Shown here piece by piece: positions 11,962 to 22,604 of a DNA stretch of 64,000 nt (position 1 is the first letter of the stretch; every line of letters begins with the position of its first letter). The position numbers and the translations under genes were made by a program. Location: assembly GCA_025024175.1 (NCBI GenBank), contig QCXZ01000041.1, positions 12,891,786 through 12,955,785 of the forward strand. Direction: 5' to 3'. The notes below the pieces were generated by a model. It was not told the DNA's origin. It made no database searches and was given only the letters and a program-made list of their open reading frames with translations. This stretch comes from Rhyzopertha dominica (lineage: Eukaryota > Arthropoda > Insecta > Coleoptera > Bostrichidae).

Positions 11962-12290
11962 ATGGCCAAATTTGAGACGACCGGTTCCGTAAACAATCAG
12001 CCAGCATCCTTACGTACAAGGAACGCCAGATCGGTCGAAAACATTGCCGCTGTCAATGAAAGTGTGCAGGAGAACCCGAGGCAGTCAATTCCTCTTCGTG
12101 CACAAAAACTCGGCCTTTCGCAGACTTCAACTTNGCGGATTTTGCGTCGGGACTTGGGCCTGTACCCGCGTACAAGATCCAACTGACCCTAGAGCTCAAA
12201 GTTAACGGTCACAGACAACGCCGTTTGTTTGCTAACTGGGCTTTGGAGAGTTTGGAAGAGGATCCTAACTTTGGGCGAAAAATTCGTTAA
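11962..12290 (+). pseudogene. Tc1/mariner-superfamily transposase, N-terminal DNA-binding part (frameshifted)
   Basis: The frame from ATG 11962 reads FETTGSV, then RTRNARSVENIAAVNESVQE, then LGLSQTST.RILRRDLGL. These correspond to the paired helix-turn-helix domain of mariner-family transposases in which 'SVENIAAVRESV' and 'LGLSQTTLWRILRKDLGL' blocks are typical. A stop at 12184 is bypassed one frame over, where the reading continues QLTLELK, then RRLFANWALESLEEDPNF. This is the start of the catalytic domain, and it ends at a stop near 12290. One ambiguous base lies at 12134. Only the first third of the protein remains. It belongs to the same broad family as 6352-6660, but the two pieces do not overlap, so they cannot be compared directly. 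Confidence 0.85.
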
Positions 12291-12339
12291 TACTTCACAC
12301 ACAGCTTGTTTTATTCCATTTCAACATCGGCCCGTCCCT

Positions 12340-13085
12340 ATTGGANAACCCTATATATAGGGTGTTCACGGCAACAGTCTACAATAGCTAACTTTTTATT
12401 TGGCGTCTTATGAATTTTGAGGTCGTAGAATAATGGTTCAAGCTGAAAACTTTTTCGATTTTTCGACAAATGGCTGTAGTACAGTGGTACTTTAGTAATT
12501 TTTTGTTTAATGCGACGCCCTTCTTCGAATGCGCTTTAAAATGGCGTCATTCTATTTAGAATAACATACTTACAGTAGGTATTCATAATAAACAAACTTA
12601 TAGTCGATATCTCGGTCACTTGATGATCAATTATTTTTTTTATAAATACTACAAAGTATTTTCTCCTTTTTTATTACAATACACTCCAACAATAAACCTA
12701 CCTTATAATTCAAAAAAAGCATAATATGTTCTGACACCTAATGGGGTGGACTGATTTCTTACAAATATTTGCAGATAATCTTATAAACTGTTGTATATTC
12801 ATTTTTGATAATGCTTTTTCTCAAAAAAAGTGGTTGATGTTTTATTCCACCAGAGCAGTTCTTTTTTAAAATTATTTTTGTACTTGGCCCAATAATTTCT
12901 AGACGAATGGAGGTTATTTTCAAGCAGTCTGATCTTGGATTTTCTAATTTTTTGAAAACTATTAATCATTAGTTGACTCTTTGGTGCTCCATTTAAAATT
13001 TACAGACTTCTAAACACATTCATCAAGGTCTCATTAAAAAACATTCGCATACAATGCATTCTTTCAATATGCATGGTCTAAATTA
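12340..13085. other. AT-rich intergenic DNA with a short inverted-repeat end
   Basis: CCCTATATATAGGG at 12348-12361 is a palindrome followed by TGTTCACGGC. It may be a transposon terminus left next to the mariner remnant. The rest, up to the secreted-protein promoter, shows nothing recognisable. Confidence 0.4.
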
Positions 13086-13086
13086 C

Positions 13087-13094
13087 TATATAAG
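13087..13094 (+). promoter_or_regulatory. TATA box of the secreted-protein gene
   Basis: TATATAAG lies 43 bases before the ATG at 13130, in an otherwise featureless AT-rich stretch. Transcription starting about 30 bases downstream would give a 5' leader of only about a dozen bases. The position fits a tightly regulated small secreted-protein gene. It is inferred only from motif and spacing. Confidence 0.55.
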
Positions 13095-13129
13095 CTCTAA
13101 TCTACGATTACTGTAAATAGTTTGCAATC

Positions 13130-15844
13130 ATGAAGCCTTTAGTTTTTATATTTCTTTCTCTGCTAGCTTTTGGATGTGGCAATGCACAACACTATCGCGG
13201 TGAGTTATTGAATTCTGAAAATGTACTTTATTAATTTTTTGTTGTCTACCAAACAGAAAAACCCAGAAATCTGGCATATACTCGTCTTATTCATCTAGGA
13301 CCTGACAGTAAGTAATATTTCTTGAGCAAGTTATATAAATAAGTTTAAAACATTTTGTAAGCCTGCAGGTTAATTACTTTTTGTACTTTTTTCACGTATA
13401 TATTAGTGCTGCAATTAATTTAACATTCAGACGTTTGCGTATTTCGGGCTAAATATAGTTACTTTTCTGTTTCAGTTTGTTGTTTCTAGCAAATACTATT
13501 CAGTGGTAATATAATTAACATGACAGTCATGATTAAAGCTCGGATTATATGCAAAATGCGTATATCTTTCAGAGGGTATATTAACAAAATAGTTTTTCGG
13601 TTTTATGTAATGGTATTGATTAAAATACGCAATGTAAAAATGCTTGTTTTGCATATTTTTGCTGCTTGATGCATATATTTTAAAGTACTGTATTTTTGTG
13701 CATATTTTCTTCAAAAAACCAATATTCTCAGACAAATTCCCTTTAAAAAATTGGTACCTTGAGTTAAAAGTGAACCTTTCTATTAGTTGACGATATGCTC
13801 ACAAAAACATAAAGATACTGTATAAATTATAATACATAACATCTATATATTAAACATTAAGCAAAAGCATTACCACTTAAAAAATTAAATGAATAATGTC
13901 TGTTACCTAATACGTATTTGAATGTCGAAAAAGAGCTTTTAACATCGACGGAAGTAATGGGGTATTATATACCTAATTGTCCTGTTCAAAACAAAATTTT
14001 TAATATGTTTATAGTTTCTGACTAAGAAAGTGAGGCATTTATCCATGTCGTCCCATCCCCAGTAATTACTGGTTTCACAGGTAACGGTAAATCGGGAAAC
14101 CTGCAATGGCGCATTAAAAGTATTACCTGGCTAATTAATTAATTCACATGAGCAAATTAGTTTCGAATTTCTACAGCATTTCTATTAATCTCGTAAGGGA
14201 AACAAATAATAGAAATTAATAGGGCGTGAATTCCTAAATCTAGTTATTGTACAATAATTGGTTTTATTTACCTGCCTACAATATATCGATCACAAGAGTC
14301 TGTAGTTTGATCTACTTAAAAATAAATTAAGTTGAAACCTATCAACGCGAATCTTAGCCATTACTGAATTGTATATTTGTCTAGATAACTGTTTCTCAAA
14401 GCATTTTCATCGGGAAGAAGACGTTGAGAATATTTTCCAAAATAAAATTTTAACCCTGTGTTTTGTAATTGCGTTAGTGGAATATTCGTACTCAGAATCA
14501 GTCACGAAATTCAAGAAATGGCTTCTAATTTATTGTAAAAATTTATTTAGGCGAATAAAGTGTAACAAGCTTTAAAATTAATATCAAATTAAAAAAAACA
14601 GTATTGACACCTGCAGGACCTGCTTTCCTAACGCTTTTTGTTATTTATTTGAAAACACGATTTTTCACAACAATTTTGTGATCAACCTATCTAAATAAAC
14701 GCCAGGATAGAAAGAGTAATACTAAATCGTTTGGTTGCCTTAAAAAAAACTAAAAAAAAATGAGCTGCGATGGAAATGCATTGGCATATGACACGCAAAC
14801 GAAATTAAATAACGAAATGAAAAAATTTGCAAAAAAAGGACATTTTGCTATAAAGCTCGTTTTTACAGAATAAGCCAGTTATTCCATACTTTTGACTAAC
14901 CCTGGTGCAGTACAGTATTTTGCACTGCTATTTCTGCATTAGTTCCATCTACTGCATTTCATATAATATGTTAAGTCTAAAAAGGGCCAGTTTAAGACAA
15001 ACTATATTTAAAGATACTGTTCTTGGTGTTACTTAGCCCTTGATTGAATTTTAAATATTATGATTTGTATAATTATTATTTTATCATTATATATATTATA
15101 TATCAATATTTGAACTTTTTCTATAAAAGCAGTGAGCATGCCTAATTATAAGTGAGTTGAAAGCGCTCAGAGTATTAATCTTGTATTGTTTGTTTTTGTT
15201 TTTTTTAATAGAGTGTAGCAAAGGTTGTAATTATTAATGGAAATATTAATTTATTAAATACACAAATAAATACTAGATCCAGACCGAAGTTAGCATAATT
15301 AGATTTAGAATTAGATACGGCTTTATAACTATATCACATAATTTTTACTAAATTTGTTTACAAAGCAAAAGCACTTCCTTTTTTAAGTATTAGATGTTAC
15401 TGAATTTTCTCGTACGGAAAATGTATCAAACCAACAACCTTAATCTAGCATTTTCACATTATTTCAGCTATTCATTATTTCAAGAAGCAAAATTATAAAA
15501 TCATGATCGACCAGTCTACTGAACGCATTCTGATAAAAGATGAACAAACAAAGGAGGGCGTTGCCTTCTCCTATCTTTCCGGAGAGGGCTACTACATCGA
15601 TGCCAATGTATCGGCTGACATCTTTGGCTTTGACTTGTACCCTGAGATAAAGTGGGCAGACTTCAAAGCAGCTGGCATCCCATTCAGGATCGATAATTAC
15701 GGTGCCACAGGATGCTGCCAACCGATTACCTTCCTCAAGAAGTTTAACATCATCTTTTTCGATAGTCACCAACCGTTCTCTTTGTCCAAATGGGAGAGCA
15801 CCGTTTCCAGTCTAGTTAATAGGAATTACCTACGCCAACATTGA
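13130..15844 (+). CDS. Small secreted protein of unknown function, three exons
   Basis: The exons are 13130-13199, 13257-13307 and 15468-15844. Each junction has a clean GT donor (GGTGAGT, AGTAAGT) and an AG acceptor, and all junctions share phase 1. The total is 498 bases, encoding 165 residues plus a stop. The product opens with a classical signal peptide (MKPLVFIFLSLLAFGCGNAQ), with probable cleavage after about residue 19-20. The mature part is about 145 residues with aromatic-rich blocks (GEGYYIDANVSADIFGFDLY, then IKWADFK) and a CC pair (GATGCCQPITF). There is no transmembrane segment after the signal. The third exon has higher GC and even codon use compared with its surroundings, which supports a real gene. 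Intron 2 is 2,160 bases and intron 1 is 57. I do not recognise the family, and secretion is the only inference I make. The track-like start at ATG 15503 is internal. Confidence 0.85.
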
Positions 15845-18400
15845 TACTGATGATACATTATGAGATCACGATGAGCTAAAACGTTAACCTATCATAAAAT
15901 TTTATGGCCTACCTACAGGTATTCTACGTATTCTTCCTATCTGCAGCAGTATCTTTAGCATTTACAAAAAAAATTTTGTTTGTATTCTTACAGATACGAT
16001 AACACGACGGCTTCCAAAAGGAATTTGAATTTCTATTTTGCCTGGACTACTTTAGCAAATATATTTCATGAATCCCGAAGTGAAATAACTAAATTAAATT
16101 AATTAAGAGTAAATCTCAAAGCTAACTTGCATGTCTTAAACGGTGTCATAAAAGCCAAACATAAATAAAAAAATATGGCTGAAATCAGTGAAAGGCTGCT
16201 AGTAAGCAAATTTTCGTCTCTTTTTTACAAGTTTGTAAACCTTATTGTAGCTACAAATTGGTTTCAAAAAATTTGGAAAACAAGTATGTCAGCGTTTCAT
16301 TTTTGGAATTAATCCAATTAAGCTGGTAAAATTACACTTCTATTTTGGTGTGAAGTCCGTTGCCTTATCTAAAATAAGCAAGCTGAATCCATTCGCGCTT
16401 ACTTGTATTAATAACATTGACCAATATCGTAATAATACGCACATATCACGTTTACCCCAGTGAGTGCGAGAGAGATCGTAACCACTCGTCAGCAACAAGT
16501 TCGTTTCTATTCGCAACTTCACTGACCGACCAGCCAGCGTTCTAGCCATTTCTTCTTTTCGGTGATTGTTGTGGGTTGGTGTTTAGGTCTGTAGTCTTTC
16601 TTGGTCAGTATAGTGCGTGCAACTTAAATTTAAAATTAGAAGGGGACATAATTATATATTACATTTGTGAGAATGCTTTTCAACCACAATTTCAAAATTT
16701 CAAACGAGAAATTATCAAGTTGTTTATGACTAATACTGGAATTTGATGAAGTTATTTGAAATTTTATTCTAGAAAACTAAAGTTACATATTGAGAGTGTT
16801 CTTTTTCTATCTCTTATTTACATGATTGATTAGCGCAAATTTAACTTCAAATTTTCATTTAAACCGTTATGAACTGCATTTTTAAATGACACTTACCGAA
16901 TTCGAAGGCAATACTACATAACACACTTACAAACACTGTTATTTCTTGACATAAATAAATGTATATGCAGAATATCTGCAATTCTTCATTCATTCTGTAA
17001 GAGGGTAAGCAAAAAGCTTCATTTCTATCATTATCATGTAAGCATACTGTTCCGTACTTAGTAAAGACTATCATCTGTGTTGGTTATTTGGTTGGTATTG
17101 GTGTGTGAAAAGCTGAAAAAATAACTGAGCTCATGGGTACCATTGTTCAATTGACTAACCAAGACAGATTTCACTTTGACATCTGATGTTAAGATGATTT
17201 TGATTTTAATTTTCATAGAATGTGATGTAATATCTTAAATTTAGATAAGTATTTTTGGAAGAATATGGTACATAGCGTGGGACAAGAAATACTTCAGCTT
17301 GGAAAACATTATCTCTAAATGGTGCTTGAGTATTTAAGTTGTGATTCTTAGTAATGGTTTATTATGTAGTTCTTCTCTGTTGATTATTCAAACCTTGGAA
17401 ATGTTAAGTACTATAATAAATCTTATTAAAAAATACAAATTATGCGAATCGACTTATATTTTTATATAATAATTATTTGTACTAAATCTAATTAGCTTAG
17501 GCCGCTCGGTTTCGCAATGCATGCTTTGGTTTTTATAAAAAACATTAAAAATGTACGTATAATATTCTGAGAGAAAAACTTAAGTATTAAAGACCTGCAT
17601 TTAATCTTGTATGTATATTAGGCTCCAAAACCTTTGGGTACCAAAAATCAGACCCCGGCAAACAACTCAATTTCTGTTAACTGGTCTTCTATATAAATAA
17701 TTTTGGATGAGTAGTAGCAATCTGCTAGTTTAATTATACAGTCAGCCGTGTATTGAGTAGGCATCAGTACATACAAGTAATAACCAGTCAGTTCCACCAT
17801 TCCAACTAATCCAGTGAGGTGTCGTATGAATAACATTTAAATGTTGAAAATATGACATATGCCTGTACATTGTATTGATCAGATGTATCTAAAATATACT
17901 TTATAGTGATTTATCACTATATTGGGAAAGTCACCAGAGTGACCGACATTTTGATAATCCATTGAGTCAAACTTTACCTTCAAGTAGGTCACTCAGATTT
18001 TTCGCCATAACATTTTAGCATAGCGTGGTATAACTTTGAGCGTTGTATACATTTTATACAGTAAGGCTCAAGGAACATGATACTTCCGCTCCTTTTCTGA
18101 TAGCTTGTTTCCTCACCAAACGCAAAATATCAAACTATAAACTAACCAAAGTTGGCTCGACATCAACTCGGATTTCTTCCATAACTTTTTAATGCGACGT
18201 CGTAGAGCTATACATACCTATATATACTATACCTCTTTATTATTAAACGGTTTTATTTAGCTCACCCCGTTTGTTTTATTTATTATTTATTCTTGGGACA
18301 AATTTAGTAATTCAAATTTCACCCTCTTCCTGTCAACCGATTAATCTGAAATTTTGTATACACTTTGGATTTTGGTGACAATACAATTATGTTTATTCAT
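15845..18400. other. Intergenic DNA, no gene recognised
   Basis: An ATAAATAAA poly(A)-like signal lies near 16162, which could serve the upstream gene. Otherwise the stretch has short unsupported open frames only (for example 16340-16549 minus and 16859-17074 minus) with no recognised domain. Confidence 0.5.
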
Positions 18401-18414
18401 TATCATTATAGATT

Positions 18415-18960
18415 CAAGATGGCCGCCGCTACAAAATGGCGGATAATTTATGTTTTATTAATCCCATCAATATGGGTATCAAATGAAAGGGCTCAACAAG
18501 CAGAATACAATATACTATAAAAAATTGAAATCCAAGATGGCGGCCGCTACAAAATGGCGGATAACGTAGGTTTTATCAATCCCATCAACATGGGTATCAA
18601 ATGAAAAGGCTCAACAAGCAGAATACAATATACTATAAAAAATTGAAATCCAAGATGGCGCTCGCTACAAAATGGCGGATAACGTAGTTTTTATCAATCC
18701 CATCAATATGGGTATCAAATGAAAGTGCTCAACCAGTAGAATACAATGTACTATATAAAATTAAAATCCAAGATGGCGGCCTCTACAAAATGGCGGATAA
18801 CTTAGGTTTTATCAATCCCATCAACATGGGTATCAAATGAAAAGTCTCAACAAGTAGAATACAATTTACTATGCAAAATTGAAATCTAAGATGGCCGCCG
18901 CTACCAAATGGCTGATAGCAATTTTTTATCAATCCCACCAATATGGGTATCAAAAAACTG
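18415..18960 (+). repeat. Tandem array, about 118-bp period, five copies
   Basis: The CAAGATGG start recurs at 18415, 18533, 18651, 18769 and (as TAAGATGG) 18887, an even 118-base spacing. Each unit holds a pair of ATGGCGG-type motifs (CAAGATGGCGGC and AAAATGGCGG), then ATCCCATCAA(C/T)ATGGGTATC, an imperfect inverted repeat, then an AATACAAT block. The last copy is truncated where the helicase remnant begins. Tandem repeats of this sort often accompany Helitron-type elements. Confidence 0.9.
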
Positions 18961-18989
18961 GGGGTTTACCAGCGGAACTGGAAATATTT

Positions 18990-19381
18990 GTGGGGGCAAT
19001 ATTGACGTTTCAAAGGGTTTAGTAAATGGCGCTATAGGCTACATCAACGAAATCGTTTGGCCTCAATTTCGTCGAACTCAGATGTATGCAACAGATGTTG
19101 AGACGGAGTACATCTTATACACCCGAAAGCCATACAGTTTCCAGCTAAGTACAATTACGGGACGGCTGAAAGAAGAATGTTGCCTTTAATACTATCATGG
19201 GCTTCTACAATACATAAAATGCAGGGCATTTGAAGAAGGTCAAGCCTACGTGGCTCTTAGTAGAGTAAGATCTTTGCAGGGACTACGTATAGAGGAGTTG
19301 GACTGCAATAAACTAACGGGCAAGAAACCTTGCAATAATGAAGCACTAAATGAATTAAACAGAATGCGAAATAAAAACTAA
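18990..19381 (+). pseudogene. Pif1-type helicase C-terminus, Helitron-like remnant
   Basis: The first frame reads NIDVSKGLVNGAIGYINEIV, the block preceding the last motifs of Pif1/Helitron helicases. After a frame change at about 19170 it reads LPLILSWASTIHKMQG, then another jump to EEGQAYVALSRVRSLQGLRI, ending at the stop at 19379-19381. 'STIHKMQG' and 'GQAYVALSRV' are the last two helicase motifs. The residues that normally separate them are missing. No Walker A, Rep or HUH endonuclease region is present. The upstream boundary falls in the tandem array. A Helitron origin is likelier than a host PIF1 gene because of the tandem repeats and decay. Confidence 0.8.
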
Positions 19382-19389
19382 AAACTAGA

Positions 19390-19807
19390 AAATAAAAATA
19401 GGTAAAAAAACTTTTTAAGTTAAACGGTTTTATGTTAAACATACATTGCAATGTTTAAGATAAATGTACTAAAAACCAAAAAATAATAAAATAGATACAG
19501 TCGTGGGAATTATAAACATATGCATAGACTAGACTAAAATAAAACCGTGGGGCACGTCAATTGTCTACAATCGTTGATTAAAATGTTTGTTTTGTAATGT
19601 TACACTATAATTAGGCAGTTGTTCAACCGACAACGATGGACGTGCCCCACGGTTTTATTTTAGTCTAGTCTATGCATATGTTTATAATTCCCACGACTGT
19701 ATCTATTTTATTATTTTTTGGTTTTTAGTACATTTATCTTAAACATTGCAATGTATGTTTAACATAAAACCGTTTAACTTAAAAAGTTTTTTTACCTATT
19801 TTTATTT
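19390..19807. repeat. Near-perfect palindrome, 169-bp arms, 80-bp loop
   Basis: Bases 19390-19558 and 19639-19807 are inverted copies of equal length that match throughout by eye. They contain, for example, CCGTGGGGCACGTC near the loop and AAATAAAAATAGG at the outer ends. The loop itself carries a further short complementary pair (ATCGTTG and CAACGAT). The left arm starts nine bases after the helicase stop codon, so it is the 3' flank of that remnant copied in reverse. Confidence 0.9.
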
Positions 19808-22258
19808 ATAAAGTACAGTCTAAGAAACGAAAAGCCCCAGCAAAAGCTAGAGGTCCGCAGGACGTAGTGCTGTTAAGACCTGTAATTATAGTCACAGCTT
19901 GTGTGAGATCTAGATATTGTAAGAATGTAAGATGTCCCTTTTAGATATATTCTACTTCATGATCAATAGGAAAGCTATAAAAATATAAGTTGTTAACACT
20001 ATGACGTAACACTTTAATAATAGTAATAATATTTTATTTTATATTATTTATTTTATTGCAGAGACATTATGTATAACGTCAGCCTAAATGAAATATTAGT
20101 TAGTTTCCATATTTAATTTTTTTGTAAAGAATATTTCATATTTCCCATATTTAGTGCAGGTTTGAAGGNGTCATGAGTTGCACCATTTGGATTTGAAACA
20201 TTCTAAAACATTGCAATCAGCCGCTAATTGAGTGATCTATTAGACAATTTTGATATAGACGGCAGTACGTTCCGGGGCAAATATAGGGCGCCATAAAAGC
20301 CGCCTTTTAGGCACAAAAAGTGGAAAACTGCAAGCTCCATACATCAACGTCCACTTTTTAGCATTCCACGTGTGTTGCGAACGAAACTTCGTAATTGATT
20401 CGAAGCAACAGACTCGGATTTCCGCGGTGCCACACATACCTAAATGCATGTGGTGCCCTAACTAGTTTGCATAGCAGTGGGAGAACGCAGTGTTTGCGCG
20501 AAACTTGGCCTATTTGCGAAGTTGAAAACCGACTTCGCCTATTTTCGCGTCGTGAAAATAGTTACGAAGTTCTGACAAGAGTTAACGGCTCGTTGCACAC
20601 ATCTTGGTGGCCTGGAATTGTTAAAGTGGTCCTAAAGTATTTTGGTTTCTTTTAACATTATATTGTGTGATCTCTATGATCTTCCTTTATCAGCAATTCT
20701 AGAATTCGTGTTTCCGGTTATTCATTTGCTACTAACTTACAACCCTGCGGCGGTTTTATCTAAATTTTATTTTTGTTTCTTGTTTTTTGTTGTAGTTTTC
20801 CTTATGTTGATGTGTTCGTTTCCATGTCATCGTCACTCGTTTATTACTGTGATGTGATCTACTATTAATAGTTCTTATACTTATATACTTGCACTTTAAA
20901 CCTTTTACATACTTCAGTTGTATTATAATTGTCTTTGTTTCTTGTAACAAAATCCTTGTTCTTGTGGTACAAATTGCTTATGGATTTTTAAATGTTATCC
21001 ATTGATTTATNATATTCTTTACAGTTCAATTTATAAGTACCTAGAAAGAAACCGAAGCGCGCATTAAAGTATATGCCTGCTTTGAGCTTTATATATCATT
21101 TAAATGTAAATAATAAATTTTCTATTAAATAAAAAAACTATGGTGTGCCATTGTGCATGTTTGCTTGAGCTTTCTGACTTATGGTTGGTTTTATCAGAAT
21201 GGGATTTCCGCAGCCGTCAAGAGAAACAAAAAAATGTTAAGTTATATTGTAGTTTCTGAATTGCAACGAAAAACTGAAGTTTTGCCAATTTCCGTTGCCG
21301 TTCCGAAGATTATATAAATAAAAATCCACTCCGATATTTTAAAGATGGTTCACTTCTAATATATCAAAAAAGTATGCTGTTTTCAATGGAAACCATAGTC
21401 ATCACTTAATAACAACTAACATCTCTTCCCTCCACTAAAATACTACTTGCTACATTTGTTTTAATTATGAAATGTCAGTAGGCTGACAGAGTAATAAGCA
21501 TGCCCACAAATATTTATTTATTTAAACAAATTTTGGCACACCTGTGTTTTTATTAAGACAAAATCGAGTTTTACAGATGCACTACTATTGTACCAATTTT
21601 TATTTGTTTTCTGAACAAAGTATGCAAAATTTTTTTTGTATCTGGCTACCATGACAAGTCTTTATTGCTTTGTCAGTATTGGCGAGCGAGAAGTGATAAT
21701 TTTCGTCAACTTAGCAAATTTGATATACCGCGAATTTGTGGGATGGGAGATACTTTCTTAACCCTTAGAAATATTGCTACTAGTGTAAGTTCTGCGTGTT
21801 ATTCCTACTGATCGTTTTCATAATACGTCTTACCTTTTTATTATAAAGTATCGCACTTTATCTTTCACTAACTACTGCTTCCTTGCTTTCACCATATCAA
21901 AGGATTAAAGTAAACAGTCAAAATTTTCACATTGACGAAACATATTTTTATACCTCTTAAATATTTCGCAACATTATTAAAAGTCATGAGTTCTTGCAGT
22001 GAAAATCGGTTTTAAGCTCTTACTTCTTTATTAGTTATTTATGAATTAAGAGCTAGCTTTATTATTACTCGAGAGCGACAGTAATTACTCGAGACCAATA
22101 ATGTCACTTTCAAGTTATAATGCGTACAAAAATAAAACTTTCCAATTAATAGCTTTATTGTAACTAGAACATTAATAATAACAAATAGAATAAAAGTAAA
22201 AAATTATTTCGTAATTTGAATGCTGAATGAACAGTCTTAACCTTAACAATAATTAATA
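19808..22258. other. Intergenic DNA; unexplained GC-richer patch at 20240-20660
   Basis: Immediately after the palindrome an open frame without ATG (19809-19945) reads SKKRKAPAKARGPQDVVLL, preceded by a pyrimidine-rich AG that could be a splice acceptor. I cannot assign it. The stretch 20240-20660 has more CpG than its surroundings and overlapping open frames on both strands, with no domain I recognise. The rest, up to the BEL element, is AT-rich with nothing recognisable. Confidence 0.4.
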
Positions 22259-22263
22259 ATAAT

Positions 22264-22493
22264 TGTTGGGATTCGCGTTTAGTTTACCAAATACGCTTTC
22301 CGCTGGTAATGATGATGAAGTGGACTGTATTTCTTTAATTCTTTTATTTCCTTTCTTTATTTACAATTCTATCTTGACATATATCTATTTTTATCAATAA
22401 TAATTCATTTTTTTTGTTGCTTGGTTTACAAACAGTTTATGTACTGCATGCAACATGCATGCAGTGTATTGTATTGGGATGTAATTCCTAACA
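22264..22493 (-). repeat. 3' LTR of BEL/Pao element 1
   Basis: The sequence is 230 bases with TG...CA ends and an internal CTGCATG...CATGCAG inverted repeat near 22446-22466. It matches 28217-28446. Confidence 0.95.
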
Positions 22494-22604
22494 TGCCGGC
22501 CCCCCTTGAAAGCTCAGCTTTCAAGAAAACAGGATAACAAAGGCTGAACAATGTAATGATAATAAAAATTATGTGTATTGTATCAGGTGTATCTAGGTAT
22601 GTAT

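Noticed and set aside
15464..15772. 102-codon minus-strand frame
   Set aside because: It is antisense to exon 3 of the secreted-protein gene, which has splice support on the plus strand.
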